From Rhodobacteraceae bacterium LNNU 3342 (GTDB lineage Bacteria > Pseudomonadota > Alphaproteobacteria > Rhodobacterales > Rhodobacteraceae): a stretch of 64,000 bases of DNA. A program made the position numbers and the translations under genes. Under the pieces are notes generated by a model. It saw only the letters and a list, made by a program, of their open reading frames with translations. It made no database searches and was not told the origin of the DNA. The stretch lies in contig VUAW01000006.1 in the NCBI GenBank assembly GCA_008711135.1, forward strand, positions 62,001-126,000. The letters run 5' to 3'. Each line of letters opens with the position of its first letter. Positions within the stretch are counted from its first letter, which is position 1. This document shows positions 29,747-38,961 of the stretch, one piece after another.

Positions 29747-31342
29747 TCAGGCCGCGCCGATTGCCCTTGCACATTTTTCACCGATCATCATCGACGGCGC
29801 ATTCGTGTTGCCGCCGATCAGGGTCGGCATGACGGATGCGTCGGCGATGCGCAGCCCGTCCAGCCCGTGCACCTTCATCGTGACCGGATCAACCACCGCC
29901 ATCGGGCCGCGCCCCATTTTTGCAGTTCCGACCGGGTGATAGACGGTCAGCGCCTCTGCCCGCAGGTAGGCGAGGAGGTCGTCATCGGTCCGCACGTCGG
30001 GTCCCGGCAGGATTTCCCGGCCCTCGAGGCTGGCCATCGGTTCGGCGGCGAAGATGCGGCGGGCAAGCTTGATGCCTTCGACCAGGACCTGGGCATCGAA
30101 CGGGTCGCTGAAGAAGCGGTGGTCGATTTCGGGGACAAGTTTGCCGTCCTGTCGCGAAATGCGGATTTCGCCGATGGACCGGGGCCGCAGGACGCAGGTG
30201 TGGATGGCAAAGCCGTGACCCCATTCCACCAGCCGCCCGCGATGGCTGCGGTAGCCGGGAACGAAGTGGAACTGGACATCGGGCAGCTCGCCCGCCAGCG
30301 GGGTTCGGGCAAAGCCGCCCGCCACGACGTAGTTGGTCGAAAGCTCGCCGCGGCGGTTCGCGGCGAACAGGAAGGGCGAAGGGAGCAGGCGGCGGAGGTT
30401 GCCAAGCGAGAAGCCTAGGGTGCGGTTGGAGTCACTGCGCACAGTGATCATCCCGTCGACGTGGTCGCGCAGGTTCTGGCCGACCCCGGGCAGGTCATGG
30501 GCGACCTCGATCCCCTGAGCGCGCAGGGCGGCACCGGGGCCGATGCCGGACCCCATCAGGATCATCGGCGTGCCGATCGCGCCTGCGGAAAGGATGATTT
30601 CGGCGGTGCAGGCGATGGTTTGGCGCGTGCCGTTTCGCGTCACCTCTACCGCGGTGGCGCGGCCGTCCTTCAGGACCAGCCTGTGCACCTCGCTCCCCGT
30701 CCAGATCGTCAGGTTGGGGCGGTTCCGGACGGGTTCAAGAAACGCGTTGTAGGAGGAAAAGCGCAGGCCGTTCCTCTGCGTGACGTCATAGACGCCAAGG
30801 CCAAGCTGGCCGGGCCCGTTGAAATCCGTGTTCCGGGGCAGTTGCAGGGTCTCACCGGCGGCGATGAAGTCCTGGCAGACGGGGTTCGGGTCGCGCGGGC
30901 GGTCCACGTAAAGTTCGCCGGTGGTGCCGTGATAGGCCGGGTCCTGCCCGTTCTGGTTTCTTTCCAGCGCCTTGAAGAGAGGCAGCACGTCGTCCCAGCC
31001 CCAGCCGTCGCAACCCAGGTCGCGCCATTCGTCGTAATCCTGACGCGCCCCCCGGATGTAGAGCATCGAGTTGAGCGAGGACGAGCCCCCCAGCATCCGA
31101 CCCCGGTTGACGGGGATGCGCCGGTTGTTCAGTTCAGGCTGCGGCACGCCGACATAGCCATAGTCGAAGCGTTTGCGGCCATACATCGCAAGGATGCCGG
31201 CCGGGACCTTGACGCGGATGTCCCGGTCGCCGCCGCCCGTTTCAAGAACAAGGACGCGCCGTTTGGGATCGGCGGTGAGCCGGTTGCCAAGGACGCAGCC
31301 GGCGGAACCGGCGCCGATCACGATGTAGTCGAACGTTTCCAT
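29747..31342 (-). CDS. GMC-family oxidoreductase, choline dehydrogenase-like
   Basis: 531 residues. FAD fold IVIGAGSAGCVLGNRL at residue 7, GMC signature 1 GRMLGGSSSLNSMLYIRG near 79, signature 2 SAGAIGTPMILMGSGIG near 253, and the C-terminal catalytic YHPVGTAKMG and GNTNAPSMMIGEKCA. These flavoenzymes oxidise primary alcohols such as choline to aldehydes. It is last in a seven-gene minus-strand operon with a Pot-type transporter and a TMADH-like flavoprotein, and its start overlaps the stop of the amidohydrolase (TGATG). An amino-alcohol or quaternary alcohol substrate is inferred; it need not be choline. Confidence 0.88.
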   Translation of the reverse strand: METFDYIVIGAGSAGCVLGNRLTADPKRRVLVLETGGGDRDIRVKVPAGILAMYGRKRFDYGYVGVPQPELNNRRIPVNRGRMLGGSSSLNSMLYIRGARQDYDEWRDLGCDGWGWDDVLPLFKALERNQNGQDPAYHGTTGELYVDRPRDPNPVCQDFIAAGETLQLPRNTDFNGPGQLGLGVYDVTQRNGLRFSSYNAFLEPVRNRPNLTIWTGSEVHRLVLKDGRATAVEVTRNGTRQTIACTAEIILSAGAIGTPMILMGSGIGPGAALRAQGIEVAHDLPGVGQNLRDHVDGMITVRSDSNRTLGFSLGNLRRLLPSPFLFAANRRGELSTNYVVAGGFARTPLAGELPDVQFHFVPGYRSHRGRLVEWGHGFAIHTCVLRPRSIGEIRISRQDGKLVPEIDHRFFSDPFDAQVLVEGIKLARRIFAAEPMASLEGREILPGPDVRTDDDLLAYLRAEALTVYHPVGTAKMGRGPMAVVDPVTMKVHGLDGLRIADASVMPTLIGGNTNAPSMMIGEKCARAIGAA

Positions 31343-32985
31343 CAGGTCGCCTTGTGAGTGATGTTGCCGCCGCAGATCGTCATGTGGATCGTGGCTGCGT
31401 CAGGGGTTTCTGCGAGGCCTTCAAGATCGCCATCGATCAGCACCAGGTCCGCGTCAAATCCGGGTTCAAGCCGCCCGCGCCGGTCGTCGGCGAAATCGGC
31501 GTGGGCGCCACCGGTGGTGTAGGCGGCCAGGCATTCGTCCAGCGTCAGGCGCTGGTCGGCGATGTCGTTTGCCCAGGGCAGGCGGGTCAGGGCGCAGTGG
31601 ATCGCGTAAAGCGGCGAGAGGGGGGAGACCGGCCAGTCGGTGCCGAAGCACAGCGGCACGTCGTGGTCGCGGATCATGCGCCACGGGAACGCCGTGGCCC
31701 AGCGGTCGCGGCCCATGATGGTGGTGGTGGGTTGCAGCGGCAGCCCGGCCGAACCTGGCGGATGGACGGGCTGCATGGATGCGGTGATGCCCAGGGGTTT
31801 CAGCCGCGCAAGGTCCGTAGGCGCAATCGTATCGATATGTTCGATGCGGTGGCGGGCGTCGCGCGGGCCGTTGGCGGTGCGCGCCGCCTGATATCCGTCG
31901 ATCGTGGCGCGGACGGCGCCGTCGCCGACGGCGTGGGTCGCGATCTGCAGACCGCGGCGGTCAGCCTCGATGCAGATGGCGTTGAAGATCTCGGGCGCGA
32001 TCAGGGGTTCGGAGCGGAAGCCGGGTCGGTCAGGGTAGTCCGTCACGGTCAGGGCGGTCCAGGTGTCATAGACGCCATCCATGAACAGCTTGATCCTGCC
32101 AAAGCTGAGCCAACCGGGAACCTCGGGGCCGAAGCCGTCGATCAGGGACACCCCATCAGGCCCGTGGTGTTCCTGCAGCCGCAGGGGAAGGCTGACCCGA
32201 ACCGGCATTTCGCCCGCCAGCGCAAGGTCGCGCATCAGGTCCGCCTGATAGGCGTTGCCGTCCATGTTGACCGCGCTGGTGATGCCATGGCGCGCACAGT
32301 ATTCGCCGGCCTTTCGGATCAGGGCGCGGTCGTGATCGCGGTCCTCCTCGGTCACCTCGCCGCCTTCGTAGTCCAGGCCATCGCGGCCCTTGAGCCGGGA
32401 CAGCATCTTGACCCGGTTCATGGCGGCGAACTCGCGAAGCTCGCCCGTGGCGAGCCCGTCTTCGCCCATCACGACTTCAGATCCATACCCGACATCGGCG
32501 CCGCGCAGGATGCCGGCGAGTTCCAGCGCGCGGGTATTGGCCCAAGCGCAATGCAGGTCCGTGGCCATCAGGCAGACGGGGCGGTCGGGAATGATTGCGT
32601 CCAGCAGGTGGCGGTCGGGGCGGCGATCCTCGCCAAAGATGACGTAGTTGACGGCATAGGCCATCAGCAGTTCGGCATCCGGATTGGCGGCGGCGAAATC
32701 CCGCAGCGCGTCGCGGGTCGCGTCGAACCCGAAGGTCGTGCCGAGGTTCAGCATCGAAAGGGTGGCGCCGCCCATGAACAGGTGCAGGTGGCTTTCGACA
32801 AAGCCCGGCAGCAGTTCCCGCCCGCCCGCGTCGACGACGCGGGTAGACGGGCCGGCATGCGCGAGGATGGCGTCGTTCGGGCCAACTGCCAGGATGCGTT
32901 CGCCGGCGATGGCAAGGGCAGTTGCGCCCGCGGGTGCGAACAGGAGCCGCACCCGGGCGTTCAGGATGATCATGTCGGCGGGCAT
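31342..32985 (-). CDS. Zinc-dependent amidohydrolase, YtcJ-like
   Basis: 547 residues starting MPADMIILNA at 32985; the second ATG four codons in is also possible. Metal site HxH in PGFVESHLHLF near residue 70, further His in THAVGDGAV and RHRIEHID, and the catalytic Asp in CFGTDWPVSPLSP. This amidohydrolase-3 (YtcJ) branch contains mostly unassigned enzymes acting on amides, formamides or cyclic ureides. It sits between the transporter binding protein and the GMC oxidase, coupled to the latter. It may release the amine or alcohol that the other enzymes use. Confidence 0.85.
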   Translation of the reverse strand: MPADMIILNARVRLLFAPAGATALAIAGERILAVGPNDAILAHAGPSTRVVDAGGRELLPGFVESHLHLFMGGATLSMLNLGTTFGFDATRDALRDFAAANPDAELLMAYAVNYVIFGEDRRPDRHLLDAIIPDRPVCLMATDLHCAWANTRALELAGILRGADVGYGSEVVMGEDGLATGELREFAAMNRVKMLSRLKGRDGLDYEGGEVTEEDRDHDRALIRKAGEYCARHGITSAVNMDGNAYQADLMRDLALAGEMPVRVSLPLRLQEHHGPDGVSLIDGFGPEVPGWLSFGRIKLFMDGVYDTWTALTVTDYPDRPGFRSEPLIAPEIFNAICIEADRRGLQIATHAVGDGAVRATIDGYQAARTANGPRDARHRIEHIDTIAPTDLARLKPLGITASMQPVHPPGSAGLPLQPTTTIMGRDRWATAFPWRMIRDHDVPLCFGTDWPVSPLSPLYAIHCALTRLPWANDIADQRLTLDECLAAYTTGGAHADFADDRRGRLEPGFDADLVLIDGDLEGLAETPDAATIHMTICGGNITHKAT

Positions 32986-33001
32986 TGCAAGCTCCGTTGC
33001 C

Positions 33002-33030
33002 GGGGCGGGGGCCGGGCGGCCCCCACGCCC
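33002..33030 (-). other. GC-rich stem-loop after the Pot-type binding-protein gene
   Basis: GGGCG-GGGGGCC pairs with GGCCCCC-A-CGCCC around a four-base loop with one bulged base. It lies directly after the binding-protein stop and before the amidohydrolase start, with no T-run. It probably protects the upstream mRNA or partly stops transcription. Confidence 0.45.
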
Positions 33031-33034
33031 GGGG

Positions 33035-34054
33035 TTATTGCAGCAGTTGCGTCCAGACGCGGGTGACCAGGTCCTGGGCCGCGGGCGAACAGGTGCGCGA
33101 GAATTCCACCGGAACCTCTGGGTAAAGTTCGGGGGCGACTTCCTTGGTGTAGACGACATTCTCCTCGACCAGCGTCATGGGCGAGGAATGGGCGTAGAAG
33201 TTCATCTGTTCGGTGGCGTTTTCGGGTTCGGAAATGAACTCGATGAACTTGATGGCGTTGTCGTAGTTGGGGGCGCCCACGGGGATCACCATGCTGTCGA
33301 TCCAGCCGACAAGGCCTTCCTTGGTCATGGCCAGCGCGAAGGGGGCGCCGTTGACGCGGGCCTTCAGTTCCTCGCCATCCCACCAGAAATGGGTCGCAAC
33401 CTCGCCCGAGGCGAGACGGCTGGCGATGTTGTCCGAGGAATACACTGCGACGGCGGGCTTTTGCGCCATGAGCAGGTCAAGCACCCGCTTCATTTCGGCC
33501 GGGTCTTCGGAACAGAAGGGGACACCGAGGTAAAGCTGCGCGGCGCCAACCACTTCGTCCGGGTAGGACAGCATGGCGATCTTGCCCACGAGGTCGCCCT
33601 CCGGCTCGAAGAAGTGGCCAAGGCTGTCGGTCGGGCCGTTGTAAAGTTCGGTGTTCACCACAAATCCCGCCGTGCCATAGGCGATGGGGATCGAGTATTC
33701 TTGGCTTTCGTCCCACCACTGGTTGCGCCAGCGGGGGTCGATGTTTTCATAGGCCGTCAGCGTGTTCGCGCCGTAGTTCTGGATCAGCCCTTCGTCGATC
33801 ATGATCCGCAGGAAATGCTGCGACGGGGTGGCGAGGTCATAGCCCGAAGATCCGGCCTGCAGCTTGGTCAGCAGATCCTCGTTCGAGGTGTAGCCGTCGA
33901 CGTTGACCTGAACGTCGTGTTCCTGCGAAAACTTGGCGATCAGGTCGGGCGAGATGGACTCCGCCCAGACATAGAGGTTGAGCTGGCCTTCGGCATGGGC
34001 CGCGCCGGCCACGCAAAGGGCGATGGCGCTTGTGGCTAGGTAGCGTTTCATCAT
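33035..34054 (-). CDS. Spermidine/putrescine-type ABC transporter substrate-binding protein
   Basis: 339 residues with a signal peptide (KRYLATSAIALCVAGAAHA, cleavage near residue 21). The mature sequence follows PotD/PotF: NLYVWAESISPDLIAKFSQE, SGYDLATPSQHFL, HFWWDGEELK. Several Trp/Tyr residues (DPRWRNQWW, HFWW, QEYSIPIAYG) could form an aromatic box for a cationic amine. The neighbouring TMADH-like flavoprotein and GMC oxidase make a methylated or quaternary amine at least as likely as a polyamine. It is the fourth transporter gene in the order ATPase, two permeases, binding protein. Confidence 0.88.
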   Translation of the reverse strand: MMKRYLATSAIALCVAGAAHAEGQLNLYVWAESISPDLIAKFSQEHDVQVNVDGYTSNEDLLTKLQAGSSGYDLATPSQHFLRIMIDEGLIQNYGANTLTAYENIDPRWRNQWWDESQEYSIPIAYGTAGFVVNTELYNGPTDSLGHFFEPEGDLVGKIAMLSYPDEVVGAAQLYLGVPFCSEDPAEMKRVLDLLMAQKPAVAVYSSDNIASRLASGEVATHFWWDGEELKARVNGAPFALAMTKEGLVGWIDSMVIPVGAPNYDNAIKFIEFISEPENATEQMNFYAHSSPMTLVEENVVYTKEVAPELYPEVPVEFSRTCSPAAQDLVTRVWTQLLQ

Positions 34055-34072
34055 GTTCTCTCCTGTCGGTTC

Positions 34073-34876
34073 TTAGTCGTTGTTTCGTGCCCCGCGCGCC
34101 GCGACGGCCAGCGCCACGGTGGCAAGGATCAGTGACGCCACGATCAGCAGCGTGCCGATTGCGTTGAGCTCGGGCGAGGTACCGCTGCGGATCAGCGAGA
34201 AGATGTAGACGGGCAGGGTTGTCGTGCCGCCGGTGCTGAGCAGGTTCGAGGTGATGAAATCATCCATCGAGATCAGGAAGGCGAGCATCGCACCCGAAAA
34301 CACCCCCGGGAAGATCAGTGGCAGGGTGACGCGCCGGAACGTCGTCCAGCGCGAGGCGTAGAGGTCTGCGGAGGCTTCCTCGAAATCGAGCGACATGCCT
34401 TGCAGGCGGGCGCGGATCGGCAGAAAGGCGAAGGGGGTGCAAAAGGCGGAATGGGCGATGATCAGCTTCATCATGCCGTTCTGCAGCCCGATCAGCGAAA
34501 AGAAGATCAGCGAGGCCACGGCCAGCACGATTTCCGGAAGCAGCAGGGGCAGGTTGACCACCGTTTCCGACAGTTTGCGGAACCGGACGTTCCGGCCGCG
34601 GATGATGGCAAGCGCGGCCAGCAGCGCGATGGTCGTGGCCACCACCGTCGCCACGCCCGCCACGGTCAGTGAGGTTTTCAGCGCGTTCATCAGCGCCCGG
34701 TTGTTGAGCGCCGAGGCATACCATTCCAGCGAAAACCCCGTCCAGACGCCGACGATGCGGTTGGCGTTGAAGGAATAGATCACCACGATGGCCAGCGGCG
34801 CGTAAAGGTAGACGAAGAACAGCGCCACCAGCGGGCCCAGCCCGGGGTAATGTTTCACGTCATGGCGCCGGGTCAT
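34073..34876 (-). CDS. Spermidine/putrescine-type ABC permease, PotC-like
   Basis: 267 residues from the ATG at 34876, which overlaps the preceding permease stop (ATGA); a longer open frame covers that permease in another frame. Six membrane spans. It has the binding-protein-dependent permease block EEASADLYASRWTTFRRVTLP. SMDDFITSNLLSTGG is typical of PotC/PotI. It forms the channel with the PotB-like subunit. Confidence 0.9.
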   Translation of the reverse strand: MTRRHDVKHYPGLGPLVALFFVYLYAPLAIVVIYSFNANRIVGVWTGFSLEWYASALNNRALMNALKTSLTVAGVATVVATTIALLAALAIIRGRNVRFRKLSETVVNLPLLLPEIVLAVASLIFFSLIGLQNGMMKLIIAHSAFCTPFAFLPIRARLQGMSLDFEEASADLYASRWTTFRRVTLPLIFPGVFSGAMLAFLISMDDFITSNLLSTGGTTTLPVYIFSLIRSGTSPELNAIGTLLIVASLILATVALAVAARGARNND

Positions 34877-35799
34877 GCCACATCCCCTTTGCGCGCGGCG
34901 CGATGGGCCGTGAAGATCAGGAAGATCACCACGAAGCACATCAGCGTCATGGCGATTGCCGCGCCAAACGGCCAGTTGCGGCCGCCGCCGAACTGCAGCT
35001 GGATCAGCGATCCCATCATCATCTGCTTGCCGCCGCCCATCAGCGTCGGTTCCAGCACAGCGCCAAGCGAGGGCACGAAGACCAGGATGGCCCCGGACAC
35101 GATGCCGGGCGCGGTCAGCGGCAGGATGACCTTGCGCACGGTGGTCCAGCGGTTGGCATAAAGGTCGTGCGCGGCCTCGATCAGCGTGACGTCCAGCTTT
35201 TCGATCGAGGCGAAGACCGGCAGCACCATCAGCGGCATGTAGGTATAGACCATCGCTGTCAGCGTCGCGAAGTCGTTGAACATGAAGCTGGTTCCCGGCG
35301 GCAAGCCAAAGGATTCCAGGAACCGGGGCAGGGGGCCGCCGCGGCCCAGGATGATCATCCAGGCATAGACGCGCAGGATCATTGACACCCAGAAGGGCAG
35401 GGTGACGAGGTAGATCAGCACCGCCTTTGTTCCCGCAGTCTGCCGAGCGATGAAATAGGCCACCGGAACTGCGAAAATCAGGCAGATCAGCGTCGTCGCC
35501 CCGGCAAGGACAAAGGTGCGGGCGATGATCATCAGGTACTGCGGGGTGAACTCCATCTCTCCGGTCCAGCCCTCGTTGAAGAGGATCTGCCGGTAGGAGG
35601 CGAGGTTGAAATCCCAGGTGAAGCCGCCATGGGTTCCGCGCGTTGCCACCGACACCGCCGCGACAATGACCACCGGCACCAGAAGCGCGAACCCCATCAG
35701 GACCCAGGTTGGCAGCAGCCCCCAGAACGGCAGGTTGTGCCAGGGGCGGGGCCTGTGCGGCCGGTCGAGCGGCGGGTTGTGCAGGGCACTGTCGCTCAT
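34873..35799 (-). CDS. Spermidine/putrescine-type ABC permease, PotB-like
   Basis: 308 residues with about six spans. It carries the EAA-type loop IEAAHDLYANRWTTVRKVIL and the PotB-like LPFWVSMILRVYAWMIILGR. Its start codon overlaps the stop of the ATPase gene and its stop overlaps the start of the next permease, so all are translationally coupled. Confidence 0.9.
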   Translation of the reverse strand: MSDSALHNPPLDRPHRPRPWHNLPFWGLLPTWVLMGFALLVPVVIVAAVSVATRGTHGGFTWDFNLASYRQILFNEGWTGEMEFTPQYLMIIARTFVLAGATTLICLIFAVPVAYFIARQTAGTKAVLIYLVTLPFWVSMILRVYAWMIILGRGGPLPRFLESFGLPPGTSFMFNDFATLTAMVYTYMPLMVLPVFASIEKLDVTLIEAAHDLYANRWTTVRKVILPLTAPGIVSGAILVFVPSLGAVLEPTLMGGGKQMMMGSLIQLQFGGGRNWPFGAAIAMTLMCFVVIFLIFTAHRAARKGDVA

Positions 35800-36869
35800 G
35801 ATGCAAGCACCCGGGCGGAAAGCGGGGCGAAGCCCACGTTGACGGTTTCCCCGGCGGCGATCGCGTCCCCTTCGCGCGAGGCGTTCCGGCGAGAGGCGCG
35901 AAGCTCGATCCCGCCGATGTCGAGCGTGTAGTGGGTGTAGCCGCCCATGTAGTTCTTGTTGACGACTTGGCCCTGCATCGTCACCCCCTGTGCCTGATCG
36001 CCGAGGTTGACCTTTTCCGGGCGCACCGACAGCGTGGCGCGGCGGCGTCCGGCCACGCCTGTTTCGGGGGCCGTGATCACCAGGCCGAACGGGGTGCGCA
36101 CGGTGGCCTGGCCCGCGACGGTCTCCAGAACCTCGACATCAAAGAAGTTGGTTTCGCCGACGAAGTCCGCGACGAAGCGGTTCGCGGGTTCCTCGTATAT
36201 CTCGGTGGGGGAGCCGATCTGCTGGACCTCTCCGGCACCCAGAACAGCGATGCGGTCGGACATGTCGAGCGCCTCTTCCTGGTCGTGGGTGACGAAGACA
36301 AAGGTGATCCCGCTGTCCCGCTGCAGCTTTCGCAGTTCGTCCCGCATGGCCTGGCGCAGCTTGAGGTCCAGCGCGGATAGGGGTTCGTCGAGCAGAAGAA
36401 CCTCCGGGTCCGGGGCAAGGGCGCGGGCAAGGGCCACGCGCTGGCGCTGGCCGCCCGAAAGCTGGCCGGGGCGCCGCCGGGCCATCGTTTCCATGTGCAC
36501 GCGTTCCAGCATCTCGCCCACGCGGGCGCGGATGCGGGCCCTGTCCCAGCCAAGGTTTTCCAGCCCGAAGGCCACGTTCTGTTCCAGCGTCATGTGCGGG
36601 AACAGCGCGTAGTTCTGGAATACCGTGTTGACCCGCCGCCGGTGGGGCGGAAGGTCCAGCACCTCGCGCCCGTGCAGGCGGATGGAACCGCTGTCGGGGG
36701 TTTCAAATCCCGCCAGCATGCGCAGAAGCGTGGTCTTGCCGCAGCCAGATGGCCCGAGCATCGTGAAGAACTCATTGGCGCCGATGTCGAAGCTGACCGA
36801 CCTCAGGGCCTGGTAGGTGCCGAAACTCTTGGAAACGGACCTGACCTCGACGGCTTTTGCCTCGTTCAT
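35796..36869 (-). CDS. Spermidine/putrescine-type ABC transporter ATPase, PotA-like
   Basis: 357 residues from the ATG at 36869 with GAGGAGG before it; an upstream in-frame stretch lies inside the flavoprotein gene and was dropped. Walker A GPSGCGKTT near residue 41, signature LSGGQRQRVALARAL, Walker B VLLLDEPLSALD, switch VTHDQEEAL, and a C-terminal TOBE-type regulatory domain of about 110 residues. It starts 10 bp after the TMADH-like flavoprotein stop, which places that enzyme in the same transcript. Confidence 0.92.
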   Translation of the reverse strand: MNEAKAVEVRSVSKSFGTYQALRSVSFDIGANEFFTMLGPSGCGKTTLLRMLAGFETPDSGSIRLHGREVLDLPPHRRRVNTVFQNYALFPHMTLEQNVAFGLENLGWDRARIRARVGEMLERVHMETMARRRPGQLSGGQRQRVALARALAPDPEVLLLDEPLSALDLKLRQAMRDELRKLQRDSGITFVFVTHDQEEALDMSDRIAVLGAGEVQQIGSPTEIYEEPANRFVADFVGETNFFDVEVLETVAGQATVRTPFGLVITAPETGVAGRRRATLSVRPEKVNLGDQAQGVTMQGQVVNKNYMGGYTHYTLDIGGIELRASRRNASREGDAIAAGETVNVGFAPLSARVLAS

Positions 36870-36879
36870 GCGGGCCTCC

Positions 36880-38961
36880 TCACAGGGGTTCCAGTTGGGT
36901 AACTTCGCGGCGGAAGGGCAGCGCGTCGCCGATGTCGGGCGTGTCGAGTTCGCGGGCATAGCGGTGGCCGGCATAGGTCGCCCAGGCAATCGGGGCCGGG
37001 GCGGCCGCGTCGCCGATGACCTTGACGGACTTGATGCCAGCGTCGGCCCAGTCGTCCTGCCGGGCCATCAGGTCCATGTACAGCTTGTCGTTCGACACCC
37101 GCGATGCGACCACCAGCACCGCGTCACAGCCGATCAAGCTGCGGCGGTCGGTATAGACGCAGTTCGTTTCCACCCCGTCGGCACGAATGGCGGTGACGCC
37201 AAGGTTCAGCCGAATGTCCACGCCCGCCTCAACCAGCCGCAGGTGAATGGCGCCCTGTTCCAGCGTGTTGCGCGTCCAGTCGGACACGAATGCGGACGGC
37301 GTGACAAGAATGACCTGCGCCCCGGCCCGCGCCAGCACCTCGGCCATTACGCCGCCCATGTAGTAGTGGTCATCGTCATAGACGACCACGGTCTTGCCAG
37401 TCAGGTCGCTGCCATGGGTGCCGGCCATCACGTCATCGGGGGTCCAGACCGTCATCGCGGGGTCGATGGGCATCGGCACGACATGCTGGCGCGCCACCCC
37501 GTCCGCCCGCCAGTGCGATCCTGTGGCAATGGCGACATGTTCAAAGCCGAATTCGAGGATATCGTCGGCCGTCAGCGGGCTGTCAAAGTAGGTTTCCACG
37601 TTCGGGCGCTGGCTGATCTGGAACTGCCGGTAGTCCACGACGCGGCCCCAGGCCGAGAGGCCGGGCAGCAGCCGTTCCCGCGCCACGCGCCCACCAAGGG
37701 TCGTCGTCGCCTCGGCCAGCGCCACGTCATAGCCGCGCAGGGCCAGGGCGCGTGTCGCCTCCAGCCCGGCGGGGCCGGCGCCGACGATCAGGGCGTTGCG
37801 GCTGTCGCCCTTGGGGTTCATCTTTTCCGGGTGCCAGCCCTTGCGCCATTCCTCCATGAAGGTGGGGTTCTGGGTGCAGCGGCTGATCGACATGGTCATG
37901 TCGCCGGTGATGCAGATGTTGCAGCCGATGCATTCGCGGATATCCTCGATCCGGCCTTCCTCAACCTTCTTCGGCAGGAAGGGATCGGCGATCGAGGGGC
38001 GGGCGCAGCCGATGAAGTCCAGCACGCCGCTGCGGATCATGCGCACCATCACGTCGGGCGAGGTGAAGCGGCCCACGCCCACGATCGGTCTGGTGGACAG
38101 TTCGCGGATGCCCTTGACCAGCAGTTCCTGCGCGCCTTCCTCCTTGAACCGGGAGGGGCCGGAGCAATCCTCCCACGTGCCTTGGGCAAGATCCCAGAGG
38201 TCGGGCAGGTCGGCGTTCAGTTCGACGAAATCGCGCACCTCGTTGTTGCAGCAGCCAAGGTCGCCGATGGTTTCGTCAAGGCTGACGCGCAGGGTGATGG
38301 CCATGGTGTCGCCCACCGCGTCGCGGATATCGGCGATCACCTCGCGCGCGAAGCGGGAGCGGTTTTCAAGGTTGCCGCCGTATTCGTCGGTGCGGTGGTT
38401 CGTGGCGCGCGACAGGAAGTGCTGGAAGATGCCAAAACCATGGGCGCCGTAAAGGCAGATCAGGTCGAACCCTGCGATCTTCGACCGCTTCGCCGCGTTC
38501 ACGAACCAGCGGCGCAGGTTCCTGATGTCGGTCTTGTCCAGCGCGCGGGCCTGAACCGGGTCATTGGTGAAGGTGCGGATGGGCAGCGGCGACGGGGCCA
38601 GCGGGACTTCCTTGGTATAGAAGTTCGGGCCGTTGATGCCGGAATAGGCCAGCTGGATACCAGCCAGCGCGCCGTGGGTCTTCATGGCGTCCGACATGCG
38701 GCGCAGGCCGGGGATGTCCTTGTCTTCCCACAGGCGCAGTTCGATGAAGGGGGTGATTTCCGAGGTGTGGTGCATCTCGGTCTGTTCGGTGAAGATGACG
38801 CCCCAGCCGCCTTCGGCCTTGATGCCGCGCATCGCCGCCGCGGCCGACGGATCGCGATAGCCGCCGCCGTTGCAATGCGGAACCTGATAGAAGCGGTTCT
38901 TGGCAGTCAGCGGGCCGATCGGCACGGTGTCAAACAGGATGTCGTATTTCTTGTCGCGCAT
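36880..38961 (-). CDS. TMADH/DgcA-like iron-sulfur flavoprotein (N-methylamine or dimethylglycine demethylase)
   Basis: 693 residues in the trimethylamine dehydrogenase layout: an OYE-like FMN barrel (1-340), a [4Fe-4S] loop with CIGCNIC and a later SRC near residues 345-365, then two Rossmann domains (LIVGAGPAGLEATRALALRG). NRFYQVPHC places a Cys at position 30, exactly where TMADH has the Cys that binds FMN covalently as 6-S-cysteinyl-FMN. LYGAHGF keeps the Tyr/His pair of the active site. The family oxidatively demethylates N-methyl amines, and DgcA uses dimethylglycine. No DgcB-type partner is adjacent. It heads an operon with a Pot-type transporter, amidohydrolase and GMC oxidase. The substrate is unresolved. 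Confidence 0.85.
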   Translation of the reverse strand: MRDKKYDILFDTVPIGPLTAKNRFYQVPHCNGGGYRDPSAAAAMRGIKAEGGWGVIFTEQTEMHHTSEITPFIELRLWEDKDIPGLRRMSDAMKTHGALAGIQLAYSGINGPNFYTKEVPLAPSPLPIRTFTNDPVQARALDKTDIRNLRRWFVNAAKRSKIAGFDLICLYGAHGFGIFQHFLSRATNHRTDEYGGNLENRSRFAREVIADIRDAVGDTMAITLRVSLDETIGDLGCCNNEVRDFVELNADLPDLWDLAQGTWEDCSGPSRFKEEGAQELLVKGIRELSTRPIVGVGRFTSPDVMVRMIRSGVLDFIGCARPSIADPFLPKKVEEGRIEDIRECIGCNICITGDMTMSISRCTQNPTFMEEWRKGWHPEKMNPKGDSRNALIVGAGPAGLEATRALALRGYDVALAEATTTLGGRVARERLLPGLSAWGRVVDYRQFQISQRPNVETYFDSPLTADDILEFGFEHVAIATGSHWRADGVARQHVVPMPIDPAMTVWTPDDVMAGTHGSDLTGKTVVVYDDDHYYMGGVMAEVLARAGAQVILVTPSAFVSDWTRNTLEQGAIHLRLVEAGVDIRLNLGVTAIRADGVETNCVYTDRRSLIGCDAVLVVASRVSNDKLYMDLMARQDDWADAGIKSVKVIGDAAAPAPIAWATYAGHRYARELDTPDIGDALPFRREVTQLEPL

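Noticed and set aside
31354-33066. 570-codon plus-strand frame over the amidohydrolase
   Set aside because: Shadow of the real minus-strand gene; no ribosome site or domain.
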